DNA of 64,000 bases from Polytrichum commune (taxonomy: Eukaryota; Streptophyta; Polytrichopsida; Polytrichales; Polytrichaceae): assembly GCA_950295325.1 (NCBI GenBank), contig OX485806.1, forward strand, positions 37,448,001-37,512,000. The letters are read 5' to 3'. Positions 25,713-36,362 of this stretch are shown piece after piece. Each line of letters begins with the position of its first letter. Position 1 is the stretch's first letter. The position numbers and the translations under genes are program-made. A model generated the notes under the pieces. The model saw only the letters and a program-made list of their open reading frames with translations. It ran no database searches and was not told the origin of the DNA.

Positions 25713-28480
25713 TAGTATTCTCAACTAAACCATTTACAACATTTTAGTGAACACTTAGCATTCGGATTGACCTAGTTAATGAGGACGTAACATTTGTCAA
25801 GTAAAATCGTTTGTCTTTTACAATACCCAATCAACCAACCTATTCAACTTTCGCTCGTAAAAACAAAAAACTTAGAACAACAAGTTATATCATTGCATAG
25901 TTTCAAATAGGAAGTGCCACTAAATACCATTATAGACGATGCATAACTTTCACATCTATTACCGAGGTTCGCCATTTTGGAGCCATAGTATGCACATTGG
26001 CGAACGTAAATGAGAATTACACGGTAAAATTTTCACGATCACGGTAAAAAACTATGGCCACGTGTAACTCCAAATGGTGAAGGACAATAATAGGTGGGAA
26101 AGGTGTAGAAGTTTGGCATGTAGTAGTGACACGTATTGATGCGTCCGGGAACCCATTATAGCACATAGTAACTTCTATGAAGAAATCATTAAAATGGTGG
26201 TTAATGTGGACCTCGTTGAGTCCTCCTATGCGACAAAGGGCATGAGGAAAGAAAGAAAAAAAAATCCCAACAATGAATGGTGTGAATGGGGTCGGTGGGT
26301 GCCATGGAATCATGAGCGAGGTTCACCTTTGTCTCTTGTAAGTTAGTTGTAAGGTGCCGGCATAAAAGCCCCTTCTAGTTGACACTACTACTCATTCACC
26401 CCAAGCACTCATGACTCATTCATTTCTTCATGACACCCACGTCCGTCGGGGTAAAGGTGTCGTGGGGGTAAGTAAAAATGCATTTTCATGGGACTCTTTG
26501 GCTCCACGCCTCATTGAATTTGGAGTAAAAATGCATTATTGGGGGACATATATCATCACAAAATGGATGAATTCCATTGACCGCCATATACTAATGTGGT
26601 GAGTTAGTAGTGGGCGATAAATTTGTTGACTTAGAGCATTTGTGTCCCCTCCCCCCCCCCCTCCTCCTCTTTTCATGGCTCTAACATGCATGTAACCTAT
26701 TGGTGTGTGTAGAATTGATTGCGGTATAATACATGTGGTACTATACCACCCTCGTATTCATCTGTATTTGTATGAGTGGTAAATATGTAACACAAACTCT
26801 GTAGTTTCTTTATCGTTTTGTGTGTAGAGGTCGACATGTGTGTATCAATGATGAGAAAGAACAAATATGAATCATGGAATCGTTTTGGGGTCGTATTTAA
26901 GCCGGAGGGCAGCAAATATACATATTGCAAGTGTTTGGCATGTCATGAATCGAAGGGTACGTCCGATTGCATGTTGTGTATAATACAAAATGGTATTATA
27001 CGATATTATACAACGCGTTTTTTGACCGATGCAATAACACAAAACAATAGTAATGCAAACACATGCCTTCGTTGATGACTTCTAAAAAATGTTCCTTGTT
27101 GGCAGATTGCAAGACCCACCTAGACCGGAACATTGGAAATTATGTCAGAAGTAGCATCTACCAACTTATTTGCATAGCCATTGACAACATGCTTTACATA
27201 GCTATTTGCATGATTACATCCAGGATCTACAATCATTCCAAACAACTGGCTACAAGGTGTTGTCATTTTTGGGTGATTTGCAAACCCAGTTCTTTCCTAC
27301 TAGTGCCAATCCCACATGCCCTTGTAAAACGGTTGGTGGAGGAGTCTTTGGGAGTCTCAGTGGTGGAGCTATACCCAAGTTGGCATCGATGCAACACGAG
27401 AAGGAGGGTCCATTTTACCATATTCACTCCACATGAGAGTGATTTGAGAAAAATATCTTAAACAAACTAACACCCATTTTAATGTCCCCAATTGAACACG
27501 TGAAAACTATTGTAATTTCTAGTTTACTCTACGTGTGGCTCTTCAAAGGCTAAAAGACCACTATATACATTAAATACAAACACTTTTTTTCGTGATAGAA
27601 TGAACACTTGGATAGGCATGTAAAGATGATTTCATTTGGATATTGCCTACTAAAATCGTGATTCCTATTCTCTAGTGGTGCATGCCAAGGATCTACTCCC
27701 TTGCATTAGGGTTCCATGGTCAACATTAGCGCCAAGATGAACATTCCTCTTAGGAAACGTAAACATGTTGGTCAACTTCCATGACTTGCCGATGGACGAT
27801 CCACAATTGATTGAGCTTTGCATTTAGTGCTGCTCTCACCAACGACCATAATTTGGTGTAGTTGCGTGCAAGCTTTCAAGGACCCTCCATTATCAACATA
27901 AAATCTTGAGCACCATAGCCATGAATCTAAGGTTTGGGTTAAAAAAAACTTCTACAAAGGTTACTAAGTTAGGTTGTTCAACTTGTGGCTCTCCATTAGA
28001 ATTAGCATTACATACCCCAAATTGGTTGTTGGGACGCGCATGCCATATGAATTAACCACGAACCTATGAGAGGATGTGTAAGTAAACCCCTTTCACCTTG
28101 GTAATATTGATGTCTCCAAGTCAAGGAGCAAGACATTATGCCATTTAATATGCTATTTAGTGTCACATGTATAATGGTATTATCTTATTTCGAGGCATAT
28201 GTTATGTTACATGATTGATCCTCTTTTGTGTCTTGGTATACTTATTGGTTTGATCTCCTCCAAGCATGACTCCTTTCTTGGGTTCCTTTGTCTTTGTTGT
28301 AATGTAAATGTGTTATAACCCTTAAATGCTCATGCAACCCAAAACGGGTCACCACCTAATATTCTGGTGGAGTTTGTGACCCACTTGGTGACAATCTATG
28401 TGGATGGAAGGCATCTAATGCTATAGGGTGGTGCCCACTACCATGTGGGCCAAAATAACATATAAGAATCTCATTAATTA
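25713..28480. other. Gene-free stretch
   Basis: No frame has a domain. The longest (27,063-27,461, 132 codons) shows no coding-like features. A poly-C run lies at 26,647-26,660. Confidence 0.45.
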
Positions 28481-28982
28481 GTGTGCATTTGTTCATGTGG
28501 GCCCTGCAAAATATAACCATGGGATGCCCCAACTTAGGGCCGGTTCACACTATGCCCAAGTCGAGAGGAAAAGCGTCACTTTTCTGGACCAAACTATGTC
28601 GAGAGGAGAAGCTATATTCAGATTTTGAATATTTTAATGAAAAAAAAGTTCGGCCTCTTGACAGAAGTTTGGGTCGAGCATTTTGCTCGACCCAAACTTT
28701 GCTCGAGAGGCCGAACTCTTGGCGCCATAACTTCCTAAAAGTGCTGTCACCTAGGCTCTTGTGGAGGCGACGTCCTTTGGACTTCGGCCTCTACTGTGAA
28801 GGCCGAGAGGACGGACTTTGGACATTTATGCATTTTCATTGGTCCAAACGCTTATCCTCTCGAAGTTTGGCCATAGTGTGAACCAACCCTTAGTCCAAAG
28901 AGACTCAGATGAAGTCAGAATCTGCACTAGGTTGGGGCATCCCATGGTTATATATGTGTAGGGCCCATATGAACAAACACAC
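28481..28982. repeat. Outer inverted repeat of about 52 bp enclosing a MITE
   Basis: The arm at 28,481-28,533 (ATATAACCATGGGATGCCCC) is inverted at 28,931-28,982 (GTTGGGGCATCCCATGGTTA). The MITE at 28,537-28,889 sits in the loop, so a fold-back element was the target of a later insertion. Confidence 0.7.
28537..28889. mobile_element. Tourist-like MITE with perfect internal hairpin
   Basis: The left end is GGGCCGGTTCACACTATG and the right end is ATAGTGTGAACCAACCC. TTA at 28,534-28,536 and 28,890-28,892 is the target duplication. The centre (about 28,668-28,701) is a perfect hairpin with 15-bp arms (AGTTTGGGTCGAGCA) and a 3-nt loop, flanked by further paired CGGCCTCT / GAGAGGCCG. It is related to 18,163-19,217 by termini and by AAGTCGAGAGG phrases. 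Confidence 0.75.
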
Positions 28983-29641
28983 ACTCCTTAACAATGCAAT
29001 GCGAGCATGTATGATATCTTGTTTTTGGGGGGGAGGCAGTCCCATGAACTGCCCAAATGTAAGAGCCAAAATTAGGAGCCATTTTGATTAATTTTTGTTG
29101 TTCGCCATGCTTTTGATCTTGGGATTTAGAGTTAGAAGTTTTCTTGAATACGAGATTGTGAAATGCGATTTTAGCAACAATATGTGGACATCTCCAGGCT
29201 TCCATGTTCCTATTGTAAAATTTCAAAGTAAAAAGATTATTACAAGGAGTCATAAAATGACTAAGTAGCTCCCCCCTTCTTGATGTCGAGTATTGAGCAT
29301 AGAATGGTGAGCAAATTTTGAGCACATAGTCCAATCTCTTTCAAACCATGTCTTGTTAATGTCTGATCTTAGATCTATACCTAATCACACACCACTCAAA
29401 TATGGATGTTCGATTAAGATAAGTAACCGGATTAGGCACATATAAAAAGAAGAAGTTGTATTTCCCTCTTGGAGTGGAAATCCGATTCTTTCAAGCATAA
29501 AGAAAATGAAATACATGCTCTAAAAGAAATCCGTTATTCTACATATAGACACATAAACTACCTTTGGGCCAAGAACCTCACATAAAAAGGGACACAAGCA
29601 TGTGATCAAGTTAATGCACTAGCTAAAAACTTATCATATGC

Positions 29642-30029
29642 GGGCACCACGGGCCTTGGCTTGGTGGTTAGGGCTCATGGCCCCCAATGAGGAGGTTATG
29701 GGTTCTATTCCCCATGCCGGCGTGGTGCTCACCACCTTAGTCCACCCAACTATGGTGGGGGGTCCTTGGACCTTGTTGTATGGGTACCTCAAAGCCCTTT
29801 GGGGGGATACCATGTCCGGTATCTTCAAGGCACTAGTGGCTAGCTAGGAACTAGTAGAGTGTGTCACTATAGTGCCCATCCTCGAAAGGGGAGAGTAGTA
29901 TTGTCTCAATGTCCCCTTGTCCAGTGGGCATCGGTTCATTGACATTACGAACATACACTTTATTCACGCTGGCCCCTTGCTAAAAAGGGACCGGAGTTTC
30001 TATCATCATTATCATCATCATCATCATCA
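29642..30029 (+). mobile_element. tRNA-derived SINE with 11-bp target duplication
   Basis: The 5' part looks like a tRNA gene: an A box, TGGCTTGGTGG, at 29,657-29,667 and a B box, GGTTCTATTCC, at 29,701-29,711, with 44 bp between their starts as in tRNAs. A tRNA-unrelated body of about 290 bp follows and ends in a (TCA)n tail. The 11-bp direct repeat TTATCATATGC at 29,631-29,641 and 30,030-30,040 brackets the whole unit, as made by LINE-mediated insertion. The perfect target duplication argues for a recent insertion. The 69-codon frame over it is incidental. The parental tRNA was not identified. Confidence 0.9.
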
Positions 30030-30289
30030 TTATCATATGCAAACTAAGGCACCCTTGCATGATTCAATTCCTTATCTTAAGTGGACACCTCTAGTATTCA
30101 CATGGTATGTGGGTAGATGTGGATACAAGAATGGACACCAAAAAATGCATATGTTTAAAAGAGGTTGAAATAGATGATACAAATAGTATAACCATGATAG
30201 GTTCAATATCCAACATAAGTAGGCAAGCAAGGGTGGGTGGGACCTATATGACCATTCAATAAGCTTGGAAATCTTCACTTTCACAGTGA

Positions 30290-30375
30290 TTTAGACATTC
30301 ATACGAGCTCCAAAAACTACGAGGAAAGTGGCTACGACCTTGCTTTGGATTTGCTAACCATCTTACACAGACCGC
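30290..30375 (-). repeat. Isolated monomer fragment of the 4.6-6.4 kb array
   Basis: CATACGAGCTCCAAAAACTA followed by GGATTTGCTAACCATCTTAC is the inverse of array monomers near 5,930-6,000. A similar piece lies at 59,620-59,720 inside a dehydrin intron. Confidence 0.7.
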
Positions 30376-31870
30376 GCGGTCCCATACTCTAGTAGAAGTG
30401 GGCGACACTGATCATCCCAATTAATGCATGGTACTATGCATAGTTACGACAAGCCTATAACTATTTAACGAGAATGTAATATTTCACCAAGAAAAGTCGT
30501 TTTATGTTCTATAGTGTCCAAACAATCCTATCAAACTTTCGATAGTAAAATTTGGACTCTTAACCCCTAAGTGCCTGAGCAACCATATATGGTTGATCAA
30601 AAATTTCGGCTCGTTTGTGTGTGGGCAGGTAAAATTCCTTTGACCGCGTAAAATTTTTTGGCGGGCAGCATGGAAGGGCAACTTTTGGATTGAGGCATTT
30701 TTGACCAAAAAGAGTAAATATTCGATTTTAGAGAGGGTCGCAAAGGCATATATGTCCGTGATGTAGGGAATGGGTGGAGAAAGTGCTTTACTATTTCCTC
30801 AATGTTTCAGCTAATTGGACTATTGTACTTGTTTTTGACATCCAAAGAGTTCTCATTATTCATTTCTTTTGAAAAGTGTCGTAGTGGAAAGACTAAAAAA
30901 ATTCCATATTTTTGACCGTTGAATATGAGTATTCACAATTACCAATGTGAAGTAATTTGCAATATCAAATCGTCAAGTGTTAAAATAAAGAAAATGCATT
31001 TCAAGAATTGCAAGGAGGATTGCGAAATGATTGGGATAGCTCTATATGCATACATAGGGTCTTTGGAATCACATTTTCGTATTCTTTCACATGTTGGAGT
31101 TGTTCGTGTCACCTCAAATTCCTAAAAACACTTATGAGCAAATCATACCAACATTGTGGGGAGGGGCGGCATACAAAAAAAAGAATGTATACATTTCTCT
31201 TGTTTGAATCTCACAACTCTTGTGCAATCTCGGTCTCAAAATTGGTATGCATACTAATAAACAAGTTCTTTAAACATCTATACGGTTAGATTTTGGATAA
31301 AAGACAAATTCCTCCATTGGGGATTGTATTAAAGCCATGCACATATTTCTTAGGAAAAGTGCATTCCGAAAGGCTTGGGCACTTAGGGGTTAAACAAGAC
31401 GCTATTGCACTACGTAACTTGGAATAGTAACACACACTAATTGGGATAATCACCGTCGTTGGAAAAAAGGTAACCATTTAAAGACCCACGTCTACATAGT
31501 GAAACATAACTTCCAGAAGTTACATTAAAGGGTTGAAGGGAAGTAGTAATAATTTACTGCAGTGGGGTTTTTTTGGGGGGGGGGGGGGGGCAAGAGTTAA
31601 GAGGGGGCAGTAAATAAATTTACCACGCCTGGTGTAAGTTACACTAAATAGCAGTAACTCCCAGAGTAGGCTAATTAGTTACCATAAAGGTCACCCTAAA
31701 TTTTTTTACTACCCCACTCTTACACTAACTCACATTGTACTGTGGTTAGTGGACCTCGCTCTCATTCTCTCTCTATATATCTCATGATGCCCCTGACCAT
31801 GGTTGAGTTAAACTTTAACTACACCAAATTAGTGAGTTTAGGAGGATTTTGCCAAGCCGTCGTTAGTGAG
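30376..31870. other. No gene seen
   Basis: AT-rich sequence with a T/G homopolymer stretch at 31,567-31,590. Short frames without domains. Confidence 0.5.
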
Positions 31871-31876
31871 GGGATT

Positions 31877-32316
31877 ACACTAAATATTGTATTTAGTGTC
31901 ACCAAGCCTATTTTGTCTTGGTCAACACTAATTGTAAACCGCCTGTGTAGTGGGGTCACCAACACTAAATGGAAACTTAACATTCTTTTTGTCATTCTTT
32001 GTAGGAGGTTTTGTGCATTCTAGGTTTACAATGTCGCAATTTTCTATCACTTACTAAGTAATTTTTCATCCAACTTTCAATCATCCATGATACTATTTCA
32101 TTACGTAAACGGAAGTTGGGATGAGAGTCTTTGTGAACTTACTCATGAGATGTGTCAAAAGGAAAGTTACCATAGTGACATGGTGAGAGGTAACTTTGAA
32201 TAATAAGAAATGAGAAATAATGTTAGGTTTACGTTTAGTGTTAGTGCCACTACACATGGGGGTTACAATTAGCACGGCAAATAGAATCGGTGACACTAAA
32301 TACAATGTTTAGTGTA
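31877..32316. mobile_element. ACTAAATA-family element, inverted composite copy
   Basis: Begins with the palindrome ACACTAAATATTGTATTTAG (31,877) and ends with GACACTAAATACAATGTTTA (about 32,293). The second half repeats the first in inverse (TTACAATTAGCACGG versus the inverse near 31,930), so two family members seem joined head to head. Confidence 0.65.
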
Positions 32317-32676
32317 GAGGTTGAAATTAGGGAGGGTTTAGTAAGTTGAGTTTAGTGAGAAAGTCTTGGATATTGCTCATGAGGGTTCAATGACTGGTGG
32401 GTTTATATTTTGGACCAAGGCAAATTTGTAATTAGACCGATTTATCCCAATTAGTGCATGTTATTACTCGGAGTTAGGTAGTGAATTAGTGTCTTATTGA
32501 GGAGTTCCAGTTTATACTAATGAAAGTAGAATAGGGTGTCCAAACATTATAGAACATTAATGACTCTGCTTGATACAATGTTATATTCTAAATAAAAAAC
32601 AATTTTGCGATGCATAACTCTAAATAATAACACACATTAATTGGGGCAATCAATGTAGTAAGCATGGGACCATTAA

Positions 32677-32987
32677 CTACACTAAGTAGTCCTATTAATG
32701 CAGATGGAAATTTAGCATTGAAATCATTAACGTGGGCCACACTGAATGTCTTCCCCTAGGCCTACATGACAACTTCCGGCCAAAAGATTGGATATCAATT
32801 ACAAGACAAAAGTAGGGAAAAAAATTTCCCACATTAACTTTAAAAATAGTGTGGTCCATGCTAATTTTCTACTAAAAAGCTAGTGTGGTGTGAAGAACAA
32901 TGTGACCCACATTAATTAGCACAGTGAGAATTAGTGTGGGCTCTAGAAAATTAGTGTGGCCTACAGTAACAGGACTGTTTAGTGTAG
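32677..32987. mobile_element. Inverted-repeat element, family C, copy 2
   Basis: The left end CTACACTAAGTAGTCCTATT pairs with the right end ACAGGACTGTTTAGTGTAG (inverse). The interior repeats 'ttagtgtgg' phrases. It shares termini with the copy at the start of the window. Confidence 0.6.
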
Positions 32988-33129
32988 TGGGGCTGACTGT
33001 GTTTAGTGAGGAGATTAGTGAGTTTATTGGTTTGCCTTCCTCTGGGGTTGTGCTGTAGTCAAATCAACTGTAGAGTCTCATTAGTGAGTCTAGGATGGCG
33101 GTTGACTGGATTAGTGAGATCAGAGCTCC

Positions 33130-33260
33130 TGCTAGGTAAGAGAGAAAAGAGAGAGGTGGGCATGACTCCTAAGCTAGTGAGAGAGATTAGTGAGAGAGAT
33201 TAGTGAAGTTTAGCCCTCCAGCGACGCTCAGCTTAGTGAGAGATTAGTGACTCCAGTAGT
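33130..33260. repeat. GATTAGTGAGA minisatellite-like tract
   Basis: The phrase GAGAGATTAGTGA recurs several times here and again at 33,720-33,775 and 34,180-34,260, between the ACTAAATA-family elements. Confidence 0.55.
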
Positions 33261-33268
33261 CGTAGACG

Positions 33269-33673
33269 ACACTAAATATTATATTTAGTGTCACATGGTA
33301 TTTTATGTCACCGTGGTAGCTTTTCCAATGACGCTTCTTATGAATAAGTTCACGAGTAATGTCATGGATGATTGGAATTTGGATGAAATCATGCCGCTTA
33401 TTTTGAAACAAAAGTTTAGTACATTCATCATTTCAACAATTTGTAAAGAAATATCAACATGGACGATTGAATATGTATATGAAAGATCCACTTAGTAAGT
33501 GACTGTAATTGCAACGTTGTAAATTTATAATGCCCTAATTGTTTTAACAAGGAATGATGACAAGGAATGTTAAGTTTCACATTTTGTGTTAGTGACACTA
33601 CACGGGTGGTTTTACAATTAGCATCGAGCGAGACAAATAAAACGGGCGACACTAAATACAATATTATTTAGTG
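33269..33673 (+). mobile_element. ACTAAATA-family element (best plus-strand copy)
   Basis: Starts ACACTAAATATTATATTTAG and ends GACACTAAATACAATATTAT. Each end is itself a short palindrome built on ACTAAAT/ATTTAGT. The non-coding interior of about 360 bp has a fixed block order seen in all copies. Frames inside are incidental. Confidence 0.7.
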
Positions 33674-33776
33674 CTTTGGGTGATGGGCGGACCCTGAGTA
33701 ATTAAGTTAGTGAGGGCTTATTGAGAGATTAGTGAAGTTTAGCGTTCCAACAACACCTAGCTTAGTGAGGAGAGAT

Positions 33777-34124
33777 TACACTAATTATTGTATTTAGTAT
33801 CACCAATTCTATTTGCCTTGCTCGATACTACTTATAAACCGCCCATGTAGTGTCACCAACACTAAATATAAACCTAACGTTCACCTGTCATTTCTTGTAA
33901 AAGCTTTGGGCATTATAGATCTACAATGTTGCGATTACTGTCACTTACCGAGTGATTTTTTCATCCAAATTTCAATCATCCATGACACGATTTCCCTACA
34001 AAATTGTTAGGATGCGGAATTTTACCAAGCAATACTTGTAAACTTATTCTCAACAAGTGTCATTAGGAAAGTCACCACAATGGCATAAAATACCATGTGA
34101 CACTAATTACAATATTGAGTGTAG
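33777..34124 (-). mobile_element. ACTAAATA-family element (minus copy)
   Basis: Inverse order of the 33,269-33,673 blocks (CAATTCTATTTGCC...CTCGATACTA, ATCTACAATGTTGCGATTAC, CATCCAAATTTCAATCATCC). Termini are TACACTAATTATTGTATTTA and CACTAATTACAATATTGAGT. Confidence 0.7.
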
Positions 34125-34269
34125 TGTATTTCGGTAGTCGTAGATGGTGACTGGGGAGAGGTTTAGGCACCCTCAGAATCCGATTAGTGAGAGATTAGTG
34201 AGACATTAGCAAGAGGTTTAGGAAGAGTAGTAGATTAGTGGATTAGTGGAAAGAGTAGAGGGAGATTAG

Positions 34270-35350
34270 AGCTCCGTGGGGGAGGGGGAGTGGCTTTGCA
34301 GAGTGGCTTTGCAGAGTGGCTTTGCAGGGCTGTCCGCCATAGCCACACACGCATATTCACGTTCTCCTGGGGTTAGTTGGGTTCCGCTCCTTTCTCTCCC
34401 CTTTTCCCAGGGTCGCTGTAGCCCCTCCTCCTCGCACACTTTTTCACCGTTTGTTTCCACTTTGCCAGGTTCGTGTTGTTGTTCGTCGCCATCGCTGCAA
34501 GGATTTCCCGCCCACAACCTGCAATGCCAACTTACAACCTGTAACTTCAGTTTTCAACACAGAAAAAAAATTTGCTTCTCCTCGCAACTTTCTTAGTAAC
34601 GTAGCCTTCTCTCCTCCCTCATCAGCCCTGCTCTCGTTCAAGCATCATTAATTTATTAGTCTACCTCGGGCATTCGAACTTCAACTTATCCTCTCCCCCC
34701 CCCCTCCCCCCTTCCAACTTCGCTTGAAGGCGTTCTGAACTTCTTCTTCTTCATCCATCTCCTTGCCTAGTTCGCTTGAATGTAGTGTTTCTGGGAGTGC
34801 CATGTAGTTTTTGCAGTTTTGCCTTGCCAAGAGGTTTTTCTTGGTTTTTGAGCATTCGGGAAGTTTTAGAGGAGAGAGGCCAAGTGTGATAGATTGACAG
34901 GTGTTGCGCATTTTTTTGTTGTATTTATTTCTGGTTTCCTCAACGGAGAGATTTAATGCACCAGTGCACCGGAGTGCAAGTGTGCGTTGGCCCATATTTG
35001 GGTCTCTGGCCTGGGTAGTAGTAATAGAAGAGTTGATAGAAATCAAGGGAACGACATACACACATAGCTCGGAATTCCATGCCTACATCAGGTACATAAC
35101 TTCATCCTATCCTGCCCCTCATTACAGTCATCGAACTAAGGATTTTCGGAGAAAGGCTTCACAACCGGGTTATGTGATGTTATGACTTCACCGAGAGAGA
35201 GGGTTAAGAGAGGTTTCGGTAAGGTCAAATGTCGGGGCGAGTTCCAGCAAGTGGAGAAATGGGTGGTAAACTTTCAGTGCTGAGGATGACATATGCTCTT
35301 CTAGTGTGCCAACCATCATTCAGGAGAGAGAGAGAGAGAGAGTGTGTGTC

Positions 35351-35382
<32 letters not shown>

Positions 35383-36362
35383 TGTGAGAGATTTTTCGCA
35401 AAGGTTTTTGACCACATTGACCTCGGAAGCTCCGGAGTCTCGAAGTTGTGAGGCATGCGGAGCTGTTTCCGTGAAGACGCTCTTGTAGTGTGGGAATCAT
35501 CATCGAGGAGAGTGAGTGAGAAAGTGAGAAATTTTAGGAAAGGTTTTTTACCAGATTGGCCTCGGAAGCTACGGAGTTTCGAAGTTGCGAGGCATGTGGA
35601 GCTGTTTCCGTGACGACATGTGTGTGGGATTAGTTCATGACCTCGAGGCATGGAAAACACTTCCAAACAGTGTCAAATGAAGTTCGATGGAAGTGCTGGG
35701 TTCGCGAATGATATCATATTACAACCCCACTGAATGTCTCGGAAACTTCAGCAAGGGTTGTCCGAAACATTCAGTCAGACACCACCCTCATAGACAGACT
35801 TTAAGGAGTTTTTGTTCTGTCAAACCAAACTGCTGCACTTAATCCCACGGTTCCGACCCAACTTGAAAGCATTCCATCTTCCCGAAGTGTGTGTGTCTGC
35901 ACTACCGCAGTAGTGTTCAATTTTTTTTTGGGTGGGTTTAATTTGATAGAGGCGACTTTCATATCTGGTGGGCAGATTGGGAACTTTAGCACGGGGCGTC
36001 CGAAACATTCAGTCAGACACCACGCTCAATAGACAGACACTAAAAAAAAGGAGTTTTAGTCCGCCGAAACCCAAAAAGCTGCAACCTTGGGTCTCCTGGT
36101 TCCAACCCAACTTGAAAGGATTTCATTGTCCCGAAGTGTAGGTATGTGTGCTGCCGCAGTAGCGTTCAAAACTTTTTGTGAGTCTAATAGAGGCGACATG
36201 TTTCTTTTTTCTTTTTCTTCTGGTGGGTACAGATTGGATTCAAGGATAACCAGCGTTCAAAGACGGCATTTCTCCACCCAAAAGCTCCACTGTTCGGTGT
36301 CACAGCAACACTTACACCATCTTGTAAGATATTAAAGATAGCTTTTCAAGCAACTTGAAGAA
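34270..36362 (+). promoter_or_regulatory. Probable 5' flank and leader of the RhoGAP gene, with local duplications
   Basis: There is a CT-rich block from 34,370 to 34,760, and no frame with a domain. The tract near 34,288-34,328 is a triplicated GTGGCTTTGCAGA motif. A (GA)n-(GT)n-(GA)n microsatellite lies at 35,325-35,390. About 100 bp around CCTCGGAAGCTCCGGAGTCT (35,420) recurs near 35,560. About 240 bp at 35,752-35,990 recurs at 35,990-36,230 (shared CCGAAACATTCAGTCAGACA). The transcription start, and whether a leader intron exists, cannot be told from sequence. Confidence 0.4.

Noticed and set aside
27063-27461. 132-codon frame as a gene
   Set aside because: No domain, no splice or promoter context, and AT-rich repeat surroundings.
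34276-34596. 106-codon frame in the RhoGAP upstream region
   Set aside because: Ser/Pro/Cys-rich translation of a CT-rich leader with a triplicated 13-bp motif. No domain.
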